Numbered from the stretch's first letter, positions 1 to 14,713 are shown. The stretch: 64,000 nucleotides of DNA from Planctomycetaceae bacterium (GCA_021372005.1 JAJFVC010000051.1:1-64000), one strand, 5' to 3'. Notes: generated by a model from the letters alone, not told the origin. Numbers and translations: made by a program.

Positions 1-1
1 T

Positions 2-187
2 GACGGCGCGGTCAACAGCTTGGACTATGATCTGTGGTACGCCAACGCCGGGTTGTCGCTTCCGACCTCCGTCAGCGCGACTCCGGCTCCGGAGCCTGGG
101 ACGGTGGCGTTGCTGCTGTCGCTCGTGGCGAGTTTTGGCGGCTATGTCGTCGCTCGGCGGCGGAATGTCCGCGCATTTTCAAGTTGA
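2..187 (+). CDS. C-terminal end of a dockerin-like/PEP-CTERM exported protein (partial)
   Basis: The window opens inside this gene; only the last 61 codons are present. The visible part has a dockerin-like calcium-loop segment (DGAVNSLDYDLWYANAG) and then a PEP-CTERM sorting signal: APEPG, a hydrophobic stretch (TVALLLSLVASFGGYVV) and an ARRR basic cluster before the TGA. PEP-CTERM tails are recognised and cleaved by exosortases, so the protein is expected to be exported and processed at the cell envelope. The dockerin plus PEP-CTERM pairing is frequent in planctomycete autotransporter-like and hypothetical surface proteins. The main domain lies outside the window, so its function is unknown. 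It is convergent with clpB, 8 bp away. Confidence 0.8.
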   Translation, partial: DGAVNSLDYDLWYANAGLSLPTSVSATPAPEPGTVALLLSLVASFGGYVVARRRNVRAFSS

Positions 188-195
188 AACGCGTA

Positions 196-2829
<2,634 letters not shown>

Positions 2830-2900
2830 AATTTTTAAGTCCCCACTTTCTTTCGAGAGGGCCGGGCAGTCAATTTTACACCGCACCCTTTCGCGATCTC

Positions 2901-3230
2901 TCATACGACGGCGTCCAAACCGTGCATGACGTCCTCGTTCGTAACCCTCAAAACGCGCAGCCCTTGAGATTCCAGGTGCTTCGTCCTTTCCCCATCTTGC
3001 GGAATCTTGTCGTCGTGGCTCATGCCGTCCAGTTCTACGACCAGCCCGGCGCGACGACAAAAGAAGTCCGCGACGTAGGGACCGATCGGATATTGGTGAT
3101 GAAACTTCATGCCGCCGATTTGGTCGTTGCGCAGCACGAACCAGAGGAGTTTTTCAGGTGGCGTTGGTGTCTGTCGCAACGTTCGATCGCGGCCAACCAT
3201 GTGCTTCGAGGCATAGGGACGGTCGGCCAT
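2901..3230 (-). CDS. DUF559 endonuclease-like protein
   Basis: Small protein of 109 residues with the DUF559 fold, related to the very-short-patch repair endonuclease family. Recognisable parts are [18 protein letters not shown], then [28 protein letters not shown], with the E-L-D-G and downstream acidic residues typical of the PD-(D/E)XK-like core, and a C-terminal [10 protein letters not shown]. The substrate is unknown. The chosen ATG has AGGAAAAGTC just upstream; a start 9 codons earlier is possible. It lies between dnaK and clpB and its 5' side abuts a palindromic GGGAGAGGG repeat. DUF559 genes often travel with such repeats, so it may be a mobile or selfish insertion in the chaperone operon. 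Confidence 0.85.
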   Translation of the reverse strand: MADRPYASKHMVGRDRTLRQTPTPPEKLLWFVLRNDQIGGMKFHHQYPIGPYVADFFCRRAGLVVELDGMSHDDKIPQDGERTKHLESQGLRVLRVTNEDVMHGLDAVV

Positions 3231-3249
3231 GACTTTTCCTCGCGGCACT

Positions 3250-3296
3250 GCCCTCACCCCAACCCTCTCCCAAAGGGAGAGGGGGATTGCGAGGGC
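3250..3296. repeat. Palindromic GGGAGAGGG repeat between dnaK and the DUF559 gene
   Basis: Nested inverted repeat. The outer arms are GCCCTC (3250-3255) and GAGGGC (3291-3296); the inner arms are CCCTCTCCC (3263-3271) and GGGAGAGGG (3275-3283) around an AAA loop. It lies 1 bp from the dnaK stop and 20 bp from the DUF559 start. This sequence class (translating to PNPLPKGEG on the plus strand) is dispersed in many bacterial genomes, often beside DUF559 genes. It could also fold in the dnaK 3' end and act as a processing or attenuation structure; there is no U-tract. Confidence 0.8.
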
Positions 3297-3297
3297 T

Positions 3298-5223
3298 TTA
3301 CTCTTTCACTTCGAACTCGGCGTCGATCGTTTCGTCGTCGCCGCCGCCGGACGGAGCGGAGCTGCCGCCGCTGGGCTGTGCGCCGGGCGCTGCGCCTGGC
3401 GCTTGTTGCGCGCCGGTCTTCTCGTAAAGCGACTTGCTCAAGGCGTGCGAGGCCTGCTCCAGTTCGTGGACGGCCGACTTGATCCGATCGATGTCGTCCG
3501 ATTTGGCCGCCTCGCGGGTCTTTTCGATCGCCTTGCTGACCGCTTCCTTATCGGGGGCATTCAGCTTCGCTTCGTGCTCTTTCAGCAGCTTTTCAAGCTG
3601 CCAGCACATCGAATCGGCTTGGTTGCGCTGTTCGGCCAATTCGCGTTTGCGCTTGTCCTCGTCGGCATGCGCGTCGGCGTCCTTGCGCATCTTCTCGATT
3701 TCGTCGTCCGAGATGCCGCTCGACTGCTCGATCCGCACGGTTTGCTCTTTGCTCGTGCCGAGATCTTTCGCCGACACGTTCAAAATGCCGTTGGCGTCGA
3801 TGTCGAACTTCACCTCGATCTGCGGCATGCCGCGCGGCGCCGGCGGGATGCCTTCCAGGTTGAACATGCCCAGCAGCCGGTTGTCGGCCGCCATTTGACG
3901 CTCGCCCTGGAAAACCTTCACGGTGACAGCCGTCTGGCTGTCGTCGGCCGTGCTGAAGATCTGCTTCCGCTCGGTCGGGATGGTCGTGTTTTTGTCGACC
4001 AACCGCGTCATGATGCCGCCGAGGGTTTCGATGCCCAGGGACAGCGGAGTCACGTCCAACAGCAGCACGTCGTGGACATCGCCGGACAACACGCCGCCTT
4101 GGATCGCGGCGCCCACGGCCACGACTTCGTCGGGATTGACGCCCTTGTGGGGCTCTTTGCCGTCGAACATGTCTTTAACGACCTGCTGCACCTTGGGCAC
4201 GCGGGTCGAACCGCCGACCAGCACCACTTCATCGATGTCCTTCGGCGTCAGCTTGGCGTCGCGCATGGCTTGTTGGACCGGGCCGCGGGTGCGCTCGATC
4301 AGATGGTCGATCAACTGTTCGAGCTTGGCCCGGGTGATGGTCATTTGCAGGTGCTTCGGACCGCTGGCGTCGGCCGTGATGAACGGCAGATTGATGTCGG
4401 TCGATTGGGCCGAGCTGAGCTCTTTCTTGGCCTTTTCACAGGCTTCCTGCAACCGTTGCAAGGCCATGGTGTCCTTGCGCAGGTCGATGCCGTATTGTTT
4501 TTGGAACTCGTCGGCCACGTAGTTGATCAGACACTGATCGAAATCGTCGCCGCCCAGATGGGTGTCGCCGTTGGTGCTGATCACGCGGAACACGCCGTCG
4601 GCCACTTCGAGGACCGAGACGTCGAACGTGCCGCCGCCGAGGTCGAACACGACGATCTTTTCATTCTTCTTCTTGTCCAAACCGTAGGCCAACGACGCGG
4701 CGGTCGGTTCGTTGATGATTCGAGCCACTTCCAAGCCGGCGATCTGGCCGGCGTCTTTGGTGGCCTGACGCTGCGCGTCGTTGAAGTAAGCCGGGACGGT
4801 GATGACGGCTTTGTTGACCTTGTGGCCCAAGTAGGCCTCGGCCGCTTCCTTGAGTTTCCGCAACGTGAAGGCGGAGATCTCCGGCGGCGTGTAGTCGTGG
4901 CCGTTCACGTCCACTTTGACGTAATCTTCCGGTCCGCCGACGACTTTATAGGGCACGATTTTCTCTTCGCTGGCCACTTCGTTGTGGCGGCGGCCCATGA
5001 AACGCTTGATCGAATAGACGGTGCGTGTGGGATTGGTCACGGCCTGGCGTCGGGCCGGCTCGCCCACTACAGTCTCGCCCTTGTCGGTAAACGCGACGAC
5101 GCTGGGCGTCAACCGGTTCCCCTCGGCGTTGGGGATCACTTTCACGTCTTTGCCTTCCATCACGGCAACGACCGAATTGGTGGTGCCGAGGTCGATTCCG
5201 ATAATCTTTTCACCTGAAGACAT
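3298..5223 (-). CDS. dnaK: Molecular chaperone DnaK (Hsp70)
   Basis: Full-length Hsp70 of 641 residues. The ATPase domain carries [13 protein letters not shown] near the start, the [17 protein letters not shown] segment, [13 protein letters not shown], the phosphate-binding [10 protein letters not shown] and [10 protein letters not shown]. It is followed by the [10 protein letters not shown] substrate domain entry and a helical lid, ending in an acidic [13 protein letters not shown] tail, close to the canonical tail. The ATG is preceded by AAGGAGAG at good spacing. It binds exposed hydrophobic peptides in an ATP-dependent cycle and hands aggregates to ClpB, encoded two genes downstream. grpE and dnaJ are not in the window. 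It is divergent from dnaA. Confidence 0.98.
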   Translation of the reverse strand: MSSGEKIIGIDLGTTNSVVAVMEGKDVKVIPNAEGNRLTPSVVAFTDKGETVVGEPARRQAVTNPTRTVYSIKRFMGRRHNEVASEEKIVPYKVVGGPEDYVKVDVNGHDYTPPEISAFTLRKLKEAAEAYLGHKVNKAVITVPAYFNDAQRQATKDAGQIAGLEVARIINEPTAASLAYGLDKKKNEKIVVFDLGGGTFDVSVLEVADGVFRVISTNGDTHLGGDDFDQCLINYVADEFQKQYGIDLRKDTMALQRLQEACEKAKKELSSAQSTDINLPFITADASGPKHLQMTITRAKLEQLIDHLIERTRGPVQQAMRDAKLTPKDIDEVVLVGGSTRVPKVQQVVKDMFDGKEPHKGVNPDEVVAVGAAIQGGVLSGDVHDVLLLDVTPLSLGIETLGGIMTRLVDKNTTIPTERKQIFSTADDSQTAVTVKVFQGERQMAADNRLLGMFNLEGIPPAPRGMPQIEVKFDIDANGILNVSAKDLGTSKEQTVRIEQSSGISDDEIEKMRKDADAHADEDKRKRELAEQRNQADSMCWQLEKLLKEHEAKLNAPDKEAVSKAIEKTREAAKSDDIDRIKSAVHELEQASHALSKSLYEKTGAQQAPGAAPGAQPSGGSSAPSGGGDDETIDAEFEVKE

Positions 5224-5835
5224 AGCAATGGCTCTCCTTTTCTCGAATCCATGAGGGTTTTGGCACCCTCTGTAAAGGATAACTCAGGGAAGCAAAGGGC
5301 GTGCCGCAGCGGGACGGACAAATCAATAAATGCGCAACCCGCTACAAATAAATAGGTTGCATCACACAACGAGGAAGCCTTGGGCGGCTTTTTCGCAAAA
5401 AAGCCGTCCGGCGACTGTCATTTTGGCAGTGAGGCAAAGGTAGATGGATTGTTGAAATAGGTCGGCCTAGCAGAATGGGTGAATTTAAAAATGATCTGAC
5501 AAGCCGTGCATAGCGAACGGGGACGCAGCACGCGAGCCGATGGGTTTTGAAAAATGCGAGCCGGCCCCGTTTTTTACGAGATCGCCGCGGATTGGCACGC
5601 CTGGCTTCGACAGGTTTTCCACTTGGCCGCTCGGTGGAGAAACAATTATTTTCGGCCGCAAAGGATGCTGAAGTTGACCCGATTTTCCGAAGATTTTGCC
5701 GGGGGAAAATCCGATGCCAAAAAAACTTGCCGCCCACGGGTCGCGGACAGTTTGACAGCATTGCTAGCGTCGCTAGAATCAGGTCTTCGCTTGTCATGAA
5801 ACGTAAGGCTTGGAAGCGGCGAGGACGCATCGGAA
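5224..5835. other. 612-bp divergent intergenic region between dnaK and dnaA
   Basis: No convincing gene lies here. It holds the dnaK leader, with a hairpin of arms GAGGGT (5253-5258) and ACCCTC (5265-5270) about 30 nt upstream of the dnaK start. A second inverted repeat has arms CGGCTTTTT (5385-5393) and AAAAAGCCG (5398-5406). A strong sigma-70-like promoter for dnaA lies near the right end. One loose DnaA-box-like word (TTTTCCACT near 5615) is present but no cluster of boxes, so an origin of replication is possible but not supported. No CIRCE (TTAGCACTC/GAGTGCTAA) or HAIR operator was seen. Confidence 0.6.
5752..5779 (+). promoter_or_regulatory. Sigma-70-like promoter for dnaA
   Basis: A perfect -35 TTGACA (5752-5757) and a -10 TAGAAT (5774-5779) are separated by 16 bp, giving an expected transcript start near 5786, about 50 nt before the GTG start of dnaA. 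Confidence 0.75.
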
Positions 5836-7275
5836 GTGACCAGGGACGATAGGGAAATCGTGTCGACTTTGCACGCCGCGCTGGCCGACAGGGTCGGACA
5901 ACGTCGATTTGACTTGTGGTTCGGCGCGAACACTCGCCTGGACTACGACGGTCGGTCGTTGCGTGTGAGCGTGCCCAACCAGTTTTTCCTGGAGTGGATG
6001 GTCGCCAATTTTCGCCGGGACATCGAAACGGCCTGCCAACAGGTGTTCGGCGATTGCCCGACGATCCAGTTTCACGTCGACACGACCTCCGTGTGTTCCA
6101 CAGACAATAGCCCCGCGATGCCCAAGGCTTCCGCCGTCTCCGAATCGCCCAAAAACGCCGAACCGGTTCTGCGTTTGGCGACGCCGACGTTGCAAAGTCC
6201 GCAGACTCCGCCAGCCGCCGGGCCCTCCGCGACGGAACGCCGTCGCTTTGCCAACTTGAACGATTTTGTGGCGGGCGAGTCCAACCGATTGGCGATCACC
6301 TCCGCCGAGATGGTCGTGCGTCAGCCGGGCCAGCACACGCCGTTGTTGTTGTACGGACCCACGAGCGTTGGCAAGACGCATCTGTTGGAGGGCATTTGGA
6401 CGGCGTTGCGGCGTCGGCACCCGCGTTCGACGTCGCTGTATCTGTCGGCCGAGCAGTTCACCGGCCAGTTTCTCGAGGCGTTGCGCGGCAGTGGACTGCC
6501 GAACTTCCGTCGGAAATATCGTAGCGTCGGGGTGTTGCTGATCGACGACCTGCAGTTTTTTGTGGGCAAGCGGGCTACGCAAGTCGAGTTGCTCCATACG
6601 ATCGACGCATTCCTGCGAGACGGGCGGCAATTGGTTTTTTCGGCTGATCGTTCGCCGGGCGAGCTGGCCGAATTGGGGCCCGAGTTGACCACGCGGCTCA
6701 GCGCCGGGTTGGTTTGCCGGATCGAATCGCCCGACTACACCACGCGGCTGGGGATTGTAGCCAACATGGCGCGGCGGATGGCCATGCACGTGCCTGTCGA
6801 GGTGCAGCAGTTCGTGGCGAACCGATTTACCTGCCATGCCCGGGAGTTGTCCGGGGCGCTTTGCCGGTTGAAGGCCGTGAGCCAGTCGTTCGGGCACCCC
6901 ATCTCGATGGCGATGGCCGAGGAGTCGCTGGCCGATTTGATTCGTCAGAACGGCCGGGTGGTTCGGCTGCCGGATATTGAGAAGGCCGTTTGCGAGGTTT
7001 TTGGACTGGAGCCGGCCAGTCTGCATTCCGAGGCGAAAGCGACGCGGATCAGCCACCCGCGGATGTTGGCCATGTGGTTGGCCCGCAAGCACACCCGCGC
7101 CGCGTTGAGCGAAATCGGCTGCTTCTTCGGCCATCGCAGTCACAGCACGGTGGTGTCGGCCCAAAAGCGGATCGACGGTTGGATGGCGACGGGCCGTTCG
7201 TTGGACTTGGCCGAGCGATGTTGGCCGGTCGACGACGCCATTCGACAGGTCGAGCGACGTCTGGCCGCCGGCTAG
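5836..7275 (+). CDS. dnaA: Chromosomal replication initiator DnaA
   Basis: 479 residues with all DnaA domains. Domain I contains DLWFGANTRLDYDGRSLRV, followed by a variable Pro/Ser-rich linker. The AAA+ domain III has the variant Walker A GPTSVGKTH (family consensus GGTGLGKTH), Walker B LLIDDLQFF, sensor 1 VFSADR, an arginine-finger region TTRLSAGL (usually SRFEWGL) and sensor 2 HARELSGAL. The DNA-binding domain IV ends with the signature-like LSEIGCFFGHRSHSTVV (usually FGGRDHTTV). It binds DnaA boxes and opens oriC. The start is GTG. No dnaN, recF or gyr gene is adjacent, so whether this is the sole DnaA or a paralogue cannot be decided; the altered Walker A and finger residues deserve attention. 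Confidence 0.92.
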   Translation: MTRDDREIVSTLHAALADRVGQRRFDLWFGANTRLDYDGRSLRVSVPNQFFLEWMVANFRRDIETACQQVFGDCPTIQFHVDTTSVCSTDNSPAMPKASAVSESPKNAEPVLRLATPTLQSPQTPPAAGPSATERRRFANLNDFVAGESNRLAITSAEMVVRQPGQHTPLLLYGPTSVGKTHLLEGIWTALRRRHPRSTSLYLSAEQFTGQFLEALRGSGLPNFRRKYRSVGVLLIDDLQFFVGKRATQVELLHTIDAFLRDGRQLVFSADRSPGELAELGPELTTRLSAGLVCRIESPDYTTRLGIVANMARRMAMHVPVEVQQFVANRFTCHARELSGALCRLKAVSQSFGHPISMAMAEESLADLIRQNGRVVRLPDIEKAVCEVFGLEPASLHSEAKATRISHPRMLAMWLARKHTRAALSEIGCFFGHRSHSTVVSAQKRIDGWMATGRSLDLAERCWPVDDAIRQVERRLAAG

Positions 7276-7444
7276 TGCGTGTCGCACCAACGTGCAGCGT
7301 CACCGATGGCGTGAATCTACGGTTCCGAAAGCGATCGGCGCGCTACAGGTTTGTGCAATGCGCCCTAGATTCGCATCTTCAGCGTGGAGTCACCTCGCAG
7401 GACGAGGACGTCCGTCGTTTTCACAGTTTCAAGACGGGCGACGA

Positions 7445-9286
7445 CTATTTCCGCCACAGCTTTCGGACGATGCCGAGCAGCACGGTTCCGCTGACGGCGA
7501 AAATGCCGCCCAGGATCCAGGTGTACGTCATGCGGCCATACAGGTAGTTGCCGATGCAGAACAGCGAGGACCAGATGGTGACGCAACCGGAGACCCAGCC
7601 GGTCAGGGCCAAGGGGATGTTCAAGCGGCCGGCGGCGGTGGCTTCCTCGGGCGAGAGCTGGGCGAGCTTTTGGATGCGTTTCCAGCCGGGGCCGAACGGT
7701 TTCACCTTCCGGTAGAATGCGATCAACGTTTTTTCGTCGGTCTGGGGCAGCAGATAGGCCGCGGCCACCCAGCAGACGGTCGTCAAGATGATCGTGAGAA
7801 TCAACGCCACATGCGATGAGATGTAGGGTCCGGCTTTTGCCGCTTCGACGGCGGGCATCGAAGCGACCATGGCGTGATTGACGATCAAAATTGTCACCGA
7901 GGCCAGAAACGAGCTGACCATCGCCACGATTTCGCACCAGGCGTTGATGCGCCACCAGAACCACCGCAACAGATAAAGCAGGCCAGTGCCGGCGCCCACC
8001 TGCAACAGGATGTCAAAGCAGTCCTTGGCGCTGCCTAGCACGAACGTCAACGCGCCGGCACAGAGGAACAAACCGACGGTGGCCCAACGCCCGACGGTCA
8101 CGTAGTGCTTTTCGGTCGCCGTTTTGTTGATGAACCGGCGATAAAAATCGTGGACCAGGTACGAGGCGCCCCAATTGAGGTGCGTCAAGATCGTCGACGA
8201 ATTGGCGGCGATCAACCCGGCGACCATCAGGCCGATCCAGCCGACCGGCAAAAACTTCAACATGGCCGGGTAGGCGATGTCGTGATTGATCAAGCTTGGG
8301 TCGAGATGGGGGAACGCTTTTTGGATGTCGCTCAGATCGGGATACACCAGAATCGAGCAGAGCCCCACCAGGATCCAGGGCCAAGGACGCAGGCAGAAGT
8401 GGGCGATGTTGAAAAACAACACGCTGCCCAGCGAGTCTCGCTCCGACTTGGACGCCAACATCCGTTGGGCGATGTAGCTGCCGCCGCCGGGTTCGGAGCC
8501 GGGATACCACACGGCCCACCATTGGACTGCGATGGGCATGATGAACACCGCGACCGCGATGTCCCAATGGTTGGCGAAGTCGGGCATCATGTTCAGGTAG
8601 TTGATGCCACCCGGGCCCGTGCGCGAGGACAGTTTTTCGACCATGCCTTGCAGTCCGCCCACCTCGGGCAGTTGCAGCGCGAAATAGGCCGCGGCGATGA
8701 CCGCCGACATCTTGATGAAGAACTGAACCATGTCGATCACCAACACGCCCCAGAGTCCCGAGTGGGCGGCGAACACGACGTTCAGCAGACCGACGAACAG
8801 CAAGGTCTCCCAACGGCTGAACTCAAACAGGATGCCGGCGATTTTACAGGCCGCCAAGTTCACCGTGGCCATGATGATGCAGTTGAAGAAAAACCCGAGA
8901 TAGACGGCCCGGAAACCGCGGACCACGCTGGCCGCCTTGCCCGAATAACGGATCTCATAGAACTCCAGGTCGGTCATCACGCCCGAGCGGCGCCAAAGCT
9001 CGGCGTAGAAGAACACGGTCAACACGCCGGTCAGCACGAAGGCCCACCAACACCAGTTGCCCGCCACGCCTTGACGACGCACGATGTCGGCCACCAAGTT
9101 GGGCGTGTCGCTGGAGAACGTGGTGGCCACCATCGAAAGCCCCGCCAGCCACCATGGCACGGATCGTCCCGACGCGAAGAACTCCGTGGTCCCTTTGCTG
9201 GCCCGCTTGCCAAAAAACAGGGCCGGCAAGAAGCAGATCAACAGTGAAGCGACGACGATAATCCAATCGACCAGCTGAAGATGCAT
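7445..9286 (-). CDS. Sodium:solute symporter family (SSS) transporter
   Basis: Inner-membrane secondary transporter of 613 residues with at least 12 hydrophobic segments. The first helix is VDWIIVVASLLICFLPALFFG, and the family hallmark follows: FFASGRSVPWWLAGLSMVAT with FSSDTPNLVADIV. This matches the Na+-binding helix and following loop of SSS proteins such as SglT-like carriers. Later conserved parts include GLMVAGLIAANSSTILTHLNW. The substrate cannot be told; the planctomycete relatives are usually annotated only as sodium/solute or sodium/sugar symporters. The first ATG that starts at the transmembrane domain was preferred to a GTG 12 codons earlier. It stands alone, convergent with dnaA. 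Confidence 0.88.
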   Translation of the reverse strand: MHLQLVDWIIVVASLLICFLPALFFGKRASKGTTEFFASGRSVPWWLAGLSMVATTFSSDTPNLVADIVRRQGVAGNWCWWAFVLTGVLTVFFYAELWRRSGVMTDLEFYEIRYSGKAASVVRGFRAVYLGFFFNCIIMATVNLAACKIAGILFEFSRWETLLFVGLLNVVFAAHSGLWGVLVIDMVQFFIKMSAVIAAAYFALQLPEVGGLQGMVEKLSSRTGPGGINYLNMMPDFANHWDIAVAVFIMPIAVQWWAVWYPGSEPGGGSYIAQRMLASKSERDSLGSVLFFNIAHFCLRPWPWILVGLCSILVYPDLSDIQKAFPHLDPSLINHDIAYPAMLKFLPVGWIGLMVAGLIAANSSTILTHLNWGASYLVHDFYRRFINKTATEKHYVTVGRWATVGLFLCAGALTFVLGSAKDCFDILLQVGAGTGLLYLLRWFWWRINAWCEIVAMVSSFLASVTILIVNHAMVASMPAVEAAKAGPYISSHVALILTIILTTVCWVAAAYLLPQTDEKTLIAFYRKVKPFGPGWKRIQKLAQLSPEEATAAGRLNIPLALTGWVSGCVTIWSSLFCIGNYLYGRMTYTWILGGIFAVSGTVLLGIVRKLWRK

Positions 9287-9489
9287 GAGGGCGGGCTCCC
9301 GAATTGCCGGAGAAGACGGCACCTTTTACTTTTTCGACGCAATCGAAAACACTCAGCGTATCCGATGCGTCGCGGCCTGTCAAACCATCCGCCCGGTTGA
9401 GCGACACGACAAACACCTACGCCGTCCGGTGTTGCGCGGGGTTACTTAGATCGAGGGGCACGGTTGATGGGCGGAAGGCATGCGCATCA

Positions 9490-12642
<3,153 letters not shown>

Positions 12643-12679
12643 GAAGGGAGAGATTTTTGGATGCGAGGTTCGACCTTGT

Positions 12680-12705
12680 CTCTGGCCACTGACCACTGGC
12701 CACTA
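12680..12705. repeat. CTGGCCACTGACCACTGGCCACT short repeat at the end of the adaptor gene
   Basis: The sequence consists of imperfect tandem copies of an 8-12 bp unit (TGGCCACTGACCACTGGCCACT). It begins exactly at the stop codon of the adaptor gene and fills much of the 60-bp spacer to the RND gene. Similar ACTGGCCACTGACCACTGG strings are common dispersed intergenic repeats in planctomycete and other large genomes. Confidence 0.65.
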
Positions 12706-14166
12706 ATGATTGTGCCCGGCATGGGGATCGACTCCGCCGCCGGACTTGTTTTTCAGGGCCAAATGCACCTGATGCGCGGACGAGGCCGCCACGGTCGCCC
12801 CGATCCGCAGGGCGCCGTCGTTGGCGATCACGGCCCAATCCTGGTCGCGGTACTCGACGTGGACCGAACGACGGTCGAAATGATCGCCGTTGGCCTCGAA
12901 CACATAGAACTCGGCTCCGTCCTGGGCGACCGCTTCGATGGGCAGCACAATCCGATCCTTCCACACTTCGACGGGGATGCGAAGCAAGGCCCTTTGGCCC
13001 GGCTTGTACTGCCAGTAGATGAAGTTGCGTCCCTCGACGGTCTTGTCCTCTCGCAAAATGCGATTGGGCAGCGTCACGTAAAAATGAAACGCCCGGGATT
13101 GCGGATCGACCTTGTCGTCCAAATAAAGGATGCGAAGGTCCGGCGCCAGGTGTTCGTCGCCGGTCGACTTCGCGCCGAAGGTGGCCGAAACCTTGTGCGT
13201 CGACGCGGCCACTCGATTGATCGTTTGGATGTCCTGCTCGAATGCGATGCCCTCGACGAACAGTTCGTGCTGGTCGACAAGCGTGCAAAGCGTGTCGCCG
13301 GCGTTGACGTGTTTGCCTTGCGTGACACTTAACGGTTGCACCTGCAAATGCCGCAAGGGATGCCGCGAGGGGCTCGGGCTTTTTTCGGCCGGGACGCGAA
13401 TCGTCAGGCTTTGCAGCAGCGTTCGCGTCGAGGCGATTTGGTTGACTTGGTCCTCCGACAACCCATGCAAAAGCAAGGCCTGACGTTGGGCCCGCAACGC
13501 CGCCTCCTGCTTCTGTTGCTCGTACTTGCGTTCCAAAAGCGTCTTGCCGGCGATGACGCCGTCGGCCGAAACTTTTTCCAGCCGCGCCACCTCGCGGCCG
13601 ATCACGTCCAACTCTTCGACGGTGCGTAGAAACTCAGTCTGCAACTGCAAAAGGTCTTCGTGGGTCAGGCGGATGTCAAACAGCGGCTGGTCGTGTCGAA
13701 CGGCTTCGCCCTGGATCGGGTAGATTCGCGTCACCACGCCCGTCATCGGCGCAGTGACCTCGATCGCGGACCAGCCCGGACGCTCGATCACCATGCCCGG
13801 AACATTCATGGTCCGCTCGAACGGTTCCAGTGCGACCTTAGTCAACCGCAGCCCGATGTTGTTCTGCGCTTGCTTGCTCAGTTTGATCGACGCCGCTTCG
13901 TCATGCTTGTGGTCGTAATGGGCCGAAGGCTTGTGCTCATCCTCGTCGTCATGATGGTCGTCGTCCTTTTCGTCATGTTTTTCGGCGTGGTCGTGGCCGT
14001 CGTCCGGCGAATGGGCGGCTTGTTCGTTCCATGCGAACGCAGCGATCCGACGAACTTGTGGCGACCAGAGACCGGCGGCCGTCAGCCCCAGTGCCGCGAG
14101 AATCGCGAGGATTGCGAGCCAACGTCGGCGTTGGGGAGGTCGAGGTTGAGAGGATCGAGTGCTCAT
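12703..14166 (-). CDS. RND efflux periplasmic adaptor subunit, His-rich (CusB/CzcB-like)
   Basis: 487-residue membrane-fusion protein. The N-terminus has a basic stretch and one transmembrane/signal segment (WLAILAILAALGLTAAGLW). Residues about 55-92 form a His/Asp/Glu-rich region (GHDHAEKHDEKDDDHH and similar), a likely periplasmic metal-binding tail. The HlyD-type body follows, with VTAPMTGVVTRIYPIQGEAV (barrel-sandwich lipoyl half), a helical hairpin around residues 170-250 and a beta-barrel. The C-terminus ends DPHAGHNH, a second metal-binding motif. It links the RND pump to an outer-membrane channel and may deliver or sense metal. It is co-oriented with the pump gene. Confidence 0.9.
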   Translation of the reverse strand: MSTRSSQPRPPQRRRWLAILAILAALGLTAAGLWSPQVRRIAAFAWNEQAAHSPDDGHDHAEKHDEKDDDHHDDEDEHKPSAHYDHKHDEAASIKLSKQAQNNIGLRLTKVALEPFERTMNVPGMVIERPGWSAIEVTAPMTGVVTRIYPIQGEAVRHDQPLFDIRLTHEDLLQLQTEFLRTVEELDVIGREVARLEKVSADGVIAGKTLLERKYEQQKQEAALRAQRQALLLHGLSEDQVNQIASTRTLLQSLTIRVPAEKSPSPSRHPLRHLQVQPLSVTQGKHVNAGDTLCTLVDQHELFVEGIAFEQDIQTINRVAASTHKVSATFGAKSTGDEHLAPDLRILYLDDKVDPQSRAFHFYVTLPNRILREDKTVEGRNFIYWQYKPGQRALLRIPVEVWKDRIVLPIEAVAQDGAEFYVFEANGDHFDRRSVHVEYRDQDWAVIANDGALRIGATVAASSAHQVHLALKNKSGGGVDPHAGHNH

Positions 14167-14314
14167 GATAATCCCTTAATATATTATTTCTGTACGAAGC
14201 GCTGCGGCGACGTTTGAGCCGCCAAGTTGTCGATGAACGGACTCGCTGGAAAGCTTGACTGGCCGATCCATCGGCGCAGCATCAGCGGCTACGTCAAACA
14301 ACGCGCGCGCAACA

Positions 14315-14713
14315 TCAGATCAACAGGACTTGATTGGCCAGATGCAGACGCACCGGCAACGAAGGCCTGTCCACGGCCAGAAGCCGTCGGGAAGACGCGG
14401 AGAAGTCTTCCGTGGACGATGAATCGTTCAGCAAAACCCCGAGGACCGCTTGGCTGCACCACGAAACCGTCATTGCATTCACGACGGGACGACCCGATGC
14501 CACAAAAGAACATGGGGGTTCATAACAGCCGCGAGACCCGTGATGCGAGAGATCATCCGGGCAAGAGGGAGCTGCGTCCGTCGCCGATAAATGGTCGACC
14601 GAGGTCGGGGTGTCCTCGTGGCCTCCGTGTGCATGGTGCCAGCAACAACCCATCATGAGATGGATCGTCAACATGACCACGGTCAATACGTGCAACGGTT
14701 TGACCATCAACAT
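14315..14713 (-). CDS. Small exported Cys/His-rich protein heading the metal-efflux operon
   Basis: 132 residues with an N-terminal signal-like helix (LMVKPLHVLTVVMLTIHLMMG) followed directly by CCWHHAHGGHED, then more Cys and His residues (SCPDD, SHHGSRGCYEPPC). The cluster of CC, HHxH and CxxxxC residues suggests binding of a soft metal in the periplasm. Its position upstream of the adaptor and RND pump genes, on the same strand, fits a role in metal resistance; similar small CCWHHAH-type proteins precede RND operons in other planctomycetes as far as I recall. The ATG has GAGGAG upstream. No biochemical function is known to me. Confidence 0.65.
   Translation of the reverse strand: MLMVKPLHVLTVVMLTIHLMMGCCWHHAHGGHEDTPTSVDHLSATDAAPSCPDDLSHHGSRGCYEPPCSFVASGRPVVNAMTVSWCSQAVLGVLLNDSSSTEDFSASSRRLLAVDRPSLPVRLHLANQVLLI

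Noticed and set aside
3229-5217. 662-codon open frame on the plus strand
   Set aside because: It is the complement of dnaK, whose Hsp70 motifs are unambiguous.
5224-5420. CIRCE or HAIR operator upstream of dnaK
   Set aside because: No TTAGCACTC-N9-GAGTGCTAA or CTTGAGT-N7-ACTCAAG was found; the dyads seen do not fit these consensus sequences.
5342-5830. 162-codon minus-strand frame upstream of dnaK
   Set aside because: No family resemblance, poor start, and it covers the dnaA promoter and AT-rich intergenic sequence.
5224-5835. Origin of replication between dnaK and dnaA
   Set aside because: Only one loose DnaA-box-like word was seen; there is no cluster of TTATNCACA boxes or clear unwinding element, and no skew data from a single window.
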